Assembly (NCBI GenBank): GCA_964530165.1
Contig: CAZGYE010000076.1
Location: 1 to 19,099 of the forward strand
Source of the DNA: CAZGYE01 sp964530165
GTDB taxonomy: Bacteria > Planctomycetota > Planctomycetia > Planctomycetales > Planctomycetaceae
Direction of reading: 5' to 3'
DNA: 19,099 bases
The notes beneath the pieces were generated by a model. That model saw only the letters and a program-made list of their open reading frames with translations, did no database searches and was not told where the DNA came from. The translations under genes and the position numbers were made by a program. Shown one piece after another: positions 1 to 5,795 of this stretch. Position 1 is the first letter of the stretch. Every line of letters starts with the position of its first letter.

Positions 1-60
1 TTCCAAAACCGACACAGATTCTTTGACCCTCGACTTCTTTTCCTGTCTTCCTGTTTTCCT
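1..60. repeat. Pyrimidine-rich simple repeat at window edge
   Basis: From about base 30 to 60 the plus strand is almost pure pyrimidine, with the block TTCCTGT/TTTTCCT recurring at about 10-base spacing. No reading frame here looks like protein. It resembles the other short degenerate repeats between genes in this window, for example near 1860-1900. Function unknown. Confidence 0.4.
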
Positions 61-130
61 AATCGTTGTCTTTTTGGTTGTGGCCCGCAGGCTACTCCAA
101 GGGTTCTGGGCCGGGGCGCGGGTTTCCCGG

Positions 131-210
131 CGGGTGGCTGGGTCAGAGCAAAAGCGATGACCTAGATCCCAGACTTCCGGGCCTTCCCGTTGGTCAGACC
201 CGGCCACCCG
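131..210. repeat. Nested inverted repeat downstream of the HemQ gene
   Basis: The outer arms are 131-146 (CGGGTGGCTGGGTCAG) and 195-210 (CAGACCCGGCCACCCG), complementary at 14 of 16 positions. Inside lies a smaller hairpin pairing 138-145 (CTGGGTCA) with 158-165 (TGACCTAG), with one G-T pair. The two hairpins share bases, so they are mutually exclusive folds. It lies 50 bases past the HemQ stop on the minus strand, where it could act as a terminator, but there is no T run. A dispersed intergenic repeat is the likelier reading. Confidence 0.5.
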
Positions 211-260
211 ACGACATTGTGACCGAAATTTGGAACTACTGAAGTTGAGTAGGCGCGCCC

Positions 261-1118
261 TCAGAGCTTCAGATGGGCGACCGCTTCGGCCGGTGAGACG
301 ATGTAGCCGATGGTAAATGGTCCGAACTCCGCGTACTTGGCCGAGGCTGTGTCGTACCGCATGGTGTAGACAATTTCCTTGATGTACTCCGGCGCCCGGC
401 TCCAGAGCGTCACGCCCCATTCCCAATCGTCGAAGCCGGTCGCAGCGGTAATCAACTGGGACACCCGGCCGGCAAACTTGATGCCCGATGTGGCATGCTC
501 GGCCATCATCTCCGCCCGGCTGCTGAACGGTTCCAGATACCAGTTGGCCGACGGATGACGGATCTTATTCATCGGATAAAACGACGTCACCGGAAGCTCC
601 GGAAAGTCGGGGTACAGACGCTGTTTGTTCATCGCGGGCAGCCGCTGTTCGTACGCCTTCACCTTTGCGGCGTACGCGGGGCCCGCTGGGTCGGTTCCTT
701 GTTGCCGCAGCTTCTCAGCGTATTGTTCGAGGGTCGGCACGTACTCAGAAATTTCGCTGACGGACACGAAGGAATAAGCCGCCTCCAAAGCCGGGCCGAG
801 CGGACTGGACCGAATCGCCTGCTGCGCGCCGTCGATGACCAGCGGATCCGGGTCCATCATCATCAGCCCCAAATCGGCCCGGTGGCCGGACACCAGCGAC
901 GTCTGCAGCCGAGCCGGAGCGCCGTCGCGTTTCGGGTCGAGAATCCGGATTAATTCCTCGCGGCCCTGTGCGCGCGCGGTTTCGCCGATCTGGTTCAAGG
1001 CGGCCTGGCAGACACGATAGTAAAGGTGCAGGCAGTGCCACCCTTCGGTCATGCGGATCGTTGGGTCAGGCAGTTTCTTGTCCGGACGTTGTGGTTGGTT
1101 CACACTCTCAACTCTCAA
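261..1118 (-). CDS. hemQ: HemQ-type coproheme decarboxylase (chlorite dismutase family)
   Basis: Heme-binding enzyme of the chlorite dismutase fold. HemQ members decarboxylate coproheme to protoheme with peroxide as oxidant, the last step of the coproporphyrin-dependent heme pathway in the cytoplasm. The sequence shows the family hallmarks. YPMNKIR at residues 181-187 contains the Tyr and Lys that match the catalytic Tyr and neighbouring Lys of Firmicutes HemQ. AEHATSGIKFAGR holds the proximal heme ligand, His208. These are followed by GFDDWEWGVTLW and the conserved YAEFGPF near the C-terminus. The open frame begins with TTG directly after the upstream stop. Its first residues come from a simple repeat, so the ATG at 1052 (residue 23, just before the conserved GWHCLHLYYRV) is an equally good or better start. 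Neither start has a clear Shine-Dalgarno. Family certain; HemQ rather than another family function likely. Confidence 0.9.
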   Translation of the reverse strand: MRVESVNQPQRPDKKLPDPTIRMTEGWHCLHLYYRVCQAALNQIGETARAQGREELIRILDPKRDGAPARLQTSLVSGHRADLGLMMMDPDPLVIDGAQQAIRSSPLGPALEAAYSFVSVSEISEYVPTLEQYAEKLRQQGTDPAGPAYAAKVKAYEQRLPAMNKQRLYPDFPELPVTSFYPMNKIRHPSANWYLEPFSSRAEMMAEHATSGIKFAGRVSQLITAATGFDDWEWGVTLWSRAPEYIKEIVYTMRYDTASAKYAEFGPFTIGYIVSPAEAVAHLKL

Positions 1119-1123
1119 CTACT
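1101..1123 (-). repeat. GTTGAGAG-type repeat, left copy flanking the Uma2 gene
   Basis: On the minus strand this reads as two near copies of AGTTGAGAG. An imperfect inverted copy lies at 1807-1829 on the other side of the Uma2 gene, about 19 of 25 positions matching. The TAG stop of the Uma2 gene and the TTG candidate start of HemQ both lie inside it. Confidence 0.45.
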
Positions 1124-1775
1124 TAACGAACTCGCTGCGGCGAATCCAAGCGACAAACGATTGGAGTTGGGCGAGCTCGCCGGTCTTCTCGTCGAATTGC
1201 ATGAAGCGGACCAATTCGTGGACCGGCAGGAATGGAAACGCCGAACTTTTTTCGGAAAGCCTGTATTCGCCGGCAGCCTGCAACAGATAGACAGACAGCG
1301 ATTGCCCGTCGAATCGCCAGACTTCTGGCACTTCCAGCGAGGCGTAGATTGAAAGACGATCGAGCGAGCTGCGGGTGATGTCAATCTCCAGGGCAAGATC
1401 AGGAGGCGGATCGCGGGTGAGGTCGATGTCGCGTTTTCCCCGCACTACCGGCTCGTTCTGGATCCAATAGCATTCGTCCGGTTCCAGCCCTTTCTGTCGA
1501 TCTTCGCGCTTGTGTGTGAACGATCCCCCACTTTTGATCGGGATCTGCAACTCCCAGCAGAGCATCTCGACCAACCGTCCCAGCGTTTTCTTCAGGATCT
1601 CATGCGGTGGCAAAATGGTCATGAATTCCAAGCTTGCTCCGTCGTACGTCAGGCGCAAGCCGGGGCGGTCGCCGAGCGCCGACAGGAATGCCTCATAGGC
1701 GCTCCAACTGATGTCGTGCAGCAGGAATCGCTGCCCCGCGCGGGGCTGCTGCTGTGACTGCACCGTCGTGGCCAT
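1119..1775 (-). CDS. Uma2-family (DUF820) PD-(D/E)XK nuclease-like protein
   Basis: Protein of 218 residues matching the Uma2/DUF820 family, which has a restriction-endonuclease-like fold; its biological role is not established. Family features seen are LEFMTILPPHE near residues 49-59 and PPPDLALEIDIT at 123-134, the PD...E core. Then comes LDRLSIYASLEVPEVWRFDGQSL, where the usual catalytic Lys of the DxK segment is not obvious. This variant resembles cyanobacterial-type Uma2 copies. The start is an ATG preceded by GGGAG at 9-base spacing. The family often occurs in many dispersed copies per genome. The gene abuts HemQ with no gap and is bracketed by inverted GTTGAGAG-type repeats, so it may be an inserted gene rather than an old operon partner. 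Confidence 0.85.
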   Translation of the reverse strand: MATTVQSQQQPRAGQRFLLHDISWSAYEAFLSALGDRPGLRLTYDGASLEFMTILPPHEILKKTLGRLVEMLCWELQIPIKSGGSFTHKREDRQKGLEPDECYWIQNEPVVRGKRDIDLTRDPPPDLALEIDITRSSLDRLSIYASLEVPEVWRFDGQSLSVYLLQAAGEYRLSEKSSAFPFLPVHELVRFMQFDEKTGELAQLQSFVAWIRRSEFVK

Positions 1776-1806
1776 GCGTGAGTTCTCCCGAAGGTAGAAA
1801 GTCGAA

Positions 1807-1829
1807 AGAAGTTGAGAGGTCAGAGTTCC
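1807..1829 (+). repeat. GTTGAGAG-type repeat, right copy flanking the Uma2 gene
   Basis: Reads AGAAGTTGAGAG followed by a degenerate second unit. It is the inverted partner of 1101-1123, so the Uma2 gene lies between the two arms. No target duplication is evident. Confidence 0.4.
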
Positions 1830-1854
1830 AAGCCGATAGTGTTCACAAGTTCAG

Positions 1855-1903
1855 ACTCTTCCGTTTTTCCACTCTTGAATTCTTCCACTCTTCCACCCTT
1901 GTA
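1855..1903 (+). repeat. Degenerate TTCCACTCTT tandem repeat
   Basis: TTCCACTCTT occurs twice and is followed by degenerate copies (TTCCACCCTT), with similar TCTTCC blocks before them. It lies between the hydrolase stop and the Uma2 start, and no gene covers it. It looks like the simple-sequence repeats elsewhere in the window. Function unknown. Confidence 0.45.
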
Positions 1904-1948
1904 TTGTGAGCGAAAAGCGATGCCCTGGCAACCGCACTCGTCGTGGCG

Positions 1949-4087
1949 TCATGGTTTCTTTGGCTCTAACAGCATTCGCACCTGAATTTGCTTCTCGTTC
2001 CAGCCAAGCCCTTTGGCGACGGAGAGTGGGTACTTCCATTCTGCTCGCTCGGCCTGAAAGATGCGGACCTGCGATTTCTCAGCAGCCATCGCCACGGCCT
2101 GCGGGACGTCGAGGAAACGGAGCACGTTGAGAAACATCGGACCGTTGCGGTGTGATGCAGCCAGGTGATGGAGATCAAGCCGTTTCACGTCCGGAGTGAA
2201 CAGCGACGCGTACAACACAATCCCCGCCATCACACGCTCGCCCTCGAACCACAACGGCACGTTTTGCATACCATCGGCCGACCGCAGCGCCTGGGCCGCC
2301 CGGCACACGTCCCAGACCCGCATGCCGTCGGCCGTCTGACCCAAAAGAGCAAAGCGCCGCCGGATGTGCGTCCGTTTTCGCTCGTCGCGGCTCCAGGCCG
2401 TCGGCCCGATTCCACGCGGCGCCACGTACGCCATGCCCCACTTCGACGACTGGAATGTTCGCTTGAGCTCCTCGAAATCTTGGTTGCTGGGTTGAGGCAG
2501 CTCCTGGTCTTTGAACTGCTCGGCGAATCCAACCTGCATCATCGCCAGAAACTTCGTCCAGCCCTCGTCGTCCAGCGCGTTGAGCACGACACGCTCGAGT
2601 TCGGAACGCTTCAGCCCGGCCCGATGCGCCAGGTACAGCCGCAGATGGATCCCCGCTTGGCTTGTGAAATCGTACGCACTGAACTGCACCACCCCGTGTT
2701 CGGCGGAGAACACTTCCTTCACGCCGAGACCGCCCCCGTCAACGGCTGCATCGGCGGGCCAGCCGCGAAAGCTCTTCTCTTTGAGCGCCGTCAACCAAGC
2801 GTCCCGCTGCTTTTCCCAGACTTCTTTCGATTTCGGCGCCGCCGGCGGTTCGGCCTTGGCGGTGAACGTTTCCTCGATCTTGCTGTTCTTCTCATCGGCG
2901 GGGAGCTCGTCGAACACTTTGAGCTGCTCCGGCTCAAAGAGCTTGACCGCCGTCGTTTCAATCAGCGGATCGTCGCCTTTCAGAAACTTGTTGAACCAGT
3001 GAAACGCGTGGACCCGCAGTTCCTGCGTGTCGCGGTGCGGTCCCTCGGTGATGTTCAGACCGATGTGCTTCAGGGCGCCGTGCAGCTCGTAGATCCGCCG
3101 CACTTTGGTGTAGACGTCGACGACGCCGTCCAGCGGAAAGATGCCGTCCTTGTCGCTGTTGGAGATCAACAGCGGCCGCGGCGCCACCAGCGCCGCCACC
3201 TGAGCGAAGTCCCAACCGTATGTGTTCACCTGGTACATGCAATCGCAATGACCTTCGACGCAGCCATCGACGACGTGATTTTTCAGACTGGTGATCCCGG
3301 CAACCGGCACGGCGACTTTGATCCGATCGTCCAAGGCCGCGATCCACCAGCTATACGCCCCGCCGCCCGATCGGCCGGTGACGCCGATTCGCTCGGCATC
3401 GACCTCCGGCCGCGTCTCGAGGTAGTCCAGCGCGCGAATACCGTTCCACGCTTCCACGCCCGCCGGCGTATAACCCCGCGAATGCCACCACCACATCTTG
3501 TGATTGTACGTGCCGTGATGAATGCCCTCGATCTCGCCCAACTGCAACGTGTCGATGATCAGGCAAACGTATCCGTTGCGGGCGAACCAGCCGCCGTGAT
3601 GCTGATAATACGCCTTGTTGCCGTAACTGACACCATCCTTCTTCACCCGGCCGTGTCCGCAAACGTAGAGGATGGTCGGAGCTTTGCCCTTCAGGTTCTT
3701 CGGTACGTAAAGGTTTCCGGTCACGTACAGTCCGGGGCGGGACTGAAAGTGCAACTTCTCAACGACGAACTCGGCATGCTCGGCCTTGCCGGTGACGACT
3801 GGTTTCAGCGGCGTTCGCTCGGGCAGCGGGTCGAGTCCCAGCATCTCGAACAATTGACGCCGGTACTCCTCGCGGCGAGCTTTCCAATCATCCACCGTCT
3901 TGATTTCCGCCAGGCAGCGGTCGGCCAGCCGCTTGGTTTCGTTGCGGAAATAGTCACTGATCATCCGGTCCCCGCGACTGGTCTCGACAGGGACAACCTC
4001 CGACTTCACCGTCTCGGCGGCGGGAAGGGAGACCAGCGATCCCAGGACTGCTACCAGCGTGACTGCGACGACACAAAATCGATTCAT
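1949..4087 (-). CDS. Secreted two-domain alpha/beta hydrolase, acetylxylan-esterase-like
   Basis: About 712 residues from the ATG at 4087. That start is chosen over the longer frame beginning at 4135 because it opens a classic signal peptide (MNRFCVVAVTLVAVLGSLVSLPAAE) and has GGGGAG at 7-base spacing. The N-terminal half is an alpha/beta hydrolase of the acetylxylan esterase/dienelactone hydrolase type. It has an oxyanion-region CGHGR near 143, nucleophile Ser in GRSGGG near 240, Asp in SNSDKDG near 312 and His in EGPHRDT near 351. The C-terminal half (about 420-712) looks like a second hydrolase copy: RGIGPTAW and a GQTADGMRVWD segment, but no GxSxG nucleophile. It probably cleaves acetyl or other esters from polysaccharides outside the cytoplasm; the substrate is not readable from the sequence. 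It is divergent from the plus-strand gene at 4358. Confidence 0.85.
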   Translation of the reverse strand: MNRFCVVAVTLVAVLGSLVSLPAAETVKSEVVPVETSRGDRMISDYFRNETKRLADRCLAEIKTVDDWKARREEYRRQLFEMLGLDPLPERTPLKPVVTGKAEHAEFVVEKLHFQSRPGLYVTGNLYVPKNLKGKAPTILYVCGHGRVKKDGVSYGNKAYYQHHGGWFARNGYVCLIIDTLQLGEIEGIHHGTYNHKMWWWHSRGYTPAGVEAWNGIRALDYLETRPEVDAERIGVTGRSGGGAYSWWIAALDDRIKVAVPVAGITSLKNHVVDGCVEGHCDCMYQVNTYGWDFAQVAALVAPRPLLISNSDKDGIFPLDGVVDVYTKVRRIYELHGALKHIGLNITEGPHRDTQELRVHAFHWFNKFLKGDDPLIETTAVKLFEPEQLKVFDELPADEKNSKIEETFTAKAEPPAAPKSKEVWEKQRDAWLTALKEKSFRGWPADAAVDGGGLGVKEVFSAEHGVVQFSAYDFTSQAGIHLRLYLAHRAGLKRSELERVVLNALDDEGWTKFLAMMQVGFAEQFKDQELPQPSNQDFEELKRTFQSSKWGMAYVAPRGIGPTAWSRDERKRTHIRRRFALLGQTADGMRVWDVCRAAQALRSADGMQNVPLWFEGERVMAGIVLYASLFTPDVKRLDLHHLAASHRNGPMFLNVLRFLDVPQAVAMAAEKSQVRIFQAERAEWKYPLSVAKGLGWNEKQIQVRMLLEPKKP

Positions 4088-4357
4088 GGTGTTTCTCCCC
4101 GGAAGAATCTGTTGCGGATGGGAACAGCAAACCAAGAAACCTCGCCAAACTCAAGTCACTCCGCACGACCGCGTCGCGCTGGCACCGCCAATGCTGCGTT
4201 GACACACCTACCAATGCCGCCCTGCCACCGGGAAACTGCTGCCTGATGCGGTTCGTCAACCTCCACCTCCTGGTGAGCGGCCAGCACAGGGATTACAATA
4301 CCGTCACGTTCGTTGTGGACCATCGACAACTGAGGCAAAGGGAAGGAGTCTGTGCCC
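4088..4357. promoter_or_regulatory. Divergent intergenic region with candidate promoter elements
   Basis: This 270-base stretch separates two divergent genes and must hold the start signals of both. On the plus strand TACAAT at 4294-4299 is a reasonable -10 box, with only a weak -35 (TGGTGA, 4271-4276) at 17-base spacing. No repeated operator was found and no protein-like frame crosses the region. Confidence 0.3.
4341..4348 (+). promoter_or_regulatory. Shine-Dalgarno of the 4358 gene
   Basis: GGAAGGAG lies 9 bases before the ATG at 4358 but only 3 bases before the in-frame GTG at 4352. This selects the ATG as the start. Confidence 0.6.
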
Positions 4358-4906
4358 ATGAGCCTGCGAGACGTTTTCCGAGGAAATGACGCCACCACAA
4401 ATGTTGCAGGCCGTGCTGAGATGGTCTCTCGCTACAAGCATCTCCGCGCAGTCGGGCGGAACCTGAACCACAAATTGGTCAAACGACTCTCCAAAGATGT
4501 TCTTGACGAGGGCGCTTGGAAACTGGGGATCCTCCAGGGAGGTGTTTTCGTCTTCGATTCAGAGGACGAAACGGCAGTCCTGATGGATTACTGCATCTAC
4601 GACGTGCGTCGCCAAGGTCGCAATGCCGTCGAGCAGTACCTGATCGATTCGCCGCCCGATCCGGATTCGGATGAGATGGTCTGTCTTCACGCCATGCAAC
4701 ATGCCGTTTACTCGCTCTTTGTCGTGGAATCACTCGAACGTGGGTTCGGCGTGACTGTTACGAACTTGGTCTCGAACAAGACCATCCTCGTCGTCGATAT
4801 GGGCTTCAGCAGTACCGGAAAGCCGGGAGTCATCTTCGCGTCTCGGCTGCTGTTTCACGATGACCAGTGGAGCGGCACTACCCATTGGAATGTCGCCGAA
4901 AGATGA
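4358..4906 (+). CDS. Unrecognised conserved-looking protein, C-terminus frameshifted
   Basis: 182 residues from ATG 4358 to the in-frame stop. I know no function for it. The protein is soluble, with no signal peptide or membrane segment. Its ordered, mixed composition looks like a real protein, with segments such as GILQGGVFVFDSEDETAVLMDY, EQYLIDSPPDPDSDEMVCLHAMQHAVYSLF and LLVVDMG-like strands. The last about 15 residues after FASRLLFHD (QWSGTTHWNVAER) look like nonsense. The frame one base further on from 4860 reads a plausible continuation, so the gene probably carries a small indel near 4859. It is the only plus-strand gene in the window and is divergent from the esterase gene. Confidence is high that it is coding, nil for function. 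Confidence 0.75.
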   Translation: MSLRDVFRGNDATTNVAGRAEMVSRYKHLRAVGRNLNHKLVKRLSKDVLDEGAWKLGILQGGVFVFDSEDETAVLMDYCIYDVRRQGRNAVEQYLIDSPPDPDSDEMVCLHAMQHAVYSLFVVESLERGFGVTVTNLVSNKTILVVDMGFSSTGKPGVIFASRLLFHDDQWSGTTHWNVAER

Positions 4907-5030
4907 GCGACAAGCCATCACCAACAAACTGGTAACGGCAATGGCATCAGACGCCGACGGCTGCTCCGAGAGCGGTAGGACGAAGGTCACACACTTGGTG
5001 TGCGGACCGCGAAGACGTCCCACACCGTGA
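4860..5030 (+). other. Out-of-frame C-terminal continuation of the 4358 gene
   Basis: This frame is open for 171 bases to a TGA. It starts MTSGAALPIGMSPKDERQ and then reads about 38 further residues including ITNKLVTAMASD and THLVCGPRRRP. It joins smoothly to FASRLLFHD of the upstream frame. The intact gene would therefore run 4358-5030 and encode about 224 residues. A one-base gain or two-base loss near 4859 explains the shift; it may be a true mutation or a sequencing error. Confidence 0.6.
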
Positions 5031-5094
5031 ACCGTCTCCAAAACCAAACAGGCCCAAACCGAGCAAATGCGAGGAGTTCAGGTGCATCGCCGAG

Positions 5095-5400
5095 TCAGAC
5101 GTCCGTTTGTCGTTCTTTCCATTTCTCCATCGATCGTGCCGTGTGCAACACGCCCAGCATGAGAAGTTCGGGGTCGGTGACGTCGAACAGCACCACGTAG
5201 GGAAAACGCGGTACGCGTTTGTATCGACAACCCGCCGGAGAGACTGCGAATCTCTCTGGATCAGCAATCACGTCTGCAACGCACTTCCGCACCAAATCGA
5301 TAAAGGCGTCGCCCAGGCCGGGTGAGCGGCGATCATACCACCCTGCAGCCTCGCGAACATCGCAATCAAAGAGGGGATGATACCGGATGTTCCTATCCAT
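5095..5400 (-). CDS. ParE/RelE-superfamily toxin
   Basis: 101 residues from the ATG at 5400, within a longer open frame starting at 5487. The shorter start is preferred because it overlaps the antitoxin stop by 8 bases (ATGGATAG) and begins at the conserved domain, IRYHPLFDCDVREAAGWYDRRSPGLGDAF. The C-terminal half carries YKRVPRFPYVVLFDV and LGVLHTARSMEKW, typical of ParE/RelE-type plasmid-stabilisation proteins. RelE members cut ribosome-bound mRNA and ParE members poison gyrase; the sequence alone does not say which applies. There is no ribosome site ahead of the ATG, so translation is probably coupled to the antitoxin. Confidence 0.85.
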   Translation of the reverse strand: MDRNIRYHPLFDCDVREAAGWYDRRSPGLGDAFIDLVRKCVADVIADPERFAVSPAGCRYKRVPRFPYVVLFDVTDPELLMLGVLHTARSMEKWKERQTDV

Positions 5401-5611
5401 TACGTCGGTCGATTCGCTGCCACGTTTCCTCGTGCGAAAGGCCGAACGACGGATCGCGCATGTCGTCACGACGGCGTGCCGCTTCACGATCGACCCAATC
5501 CGGTAGCGGAATCGGTTCGGTCGATTCGCCGAGATCGTCCCAAAGCATTTCTACAAGCCGCATTTTCTCGGCCAATGGAAGCGATCGAAGCTCATCAGCG
5601 TCAATGGACAT
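5393..5611 (-). CDS. Addiction-module antitoxin (PF09720-type)
   Basis: 72 residues. The pattern LPLAEKMRLVEMLWDDLGES near residues 11-30, followed by PIPLPDWVDREAARR, is typical of the 'putative addiction module component' family paired with ParE/RelE toxins. The ATG at 5611 is preceded by GGAGA at 6-base spacing. It is upstream of and overlaps the toxin gene, the usual order for antitoxin-first operons. It should bind and neutralise the toxin and probably repress its own promoter. The upstream region (5612-5795) shows no clear operator palindrome. Confidence 0.85.
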   Translation of the reverse strand: MSIDADELRSLPLAEKMRLVEMLWDDLGESTEPIPLPDWVDREAARRRDDMRDPSFGLSHEETWQRIDRRNG

Positions 5612-5795
5612 TGTTTGTCTCCATAGGTCTCAGGACATCCCATTATTGGAACACTCGAACATCGACCAGTCAAGTATTGCTGTGGCTTGGCGTGTGGCGG
5701 GCGGTTGCCGGGGCCGTCGAGCCTTCGCTTGGTTGGCGGAGTCGATTGGCTCCACAACCCGTTGTGCTCGCTCCAGACCGGCTCCAGGGAGTCCC

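Noticed and set aside
2165..4246. 693-codon open frame on the plus strand opposite the esterase gene
   Set aside because: It is the antisense shadow of the hydrolase. It is rich in Arg, His, Pro and Gln with no domain, while the minus strand has a signal peptide and a catalytic triad.
5753..5766. CACAAC-CC-GTTGTG palindrome after the RND gene
   Set aside because: Six-base arms with a two-base loop, no flanking support, and not repeated elsewhere that I can see; likely chance.
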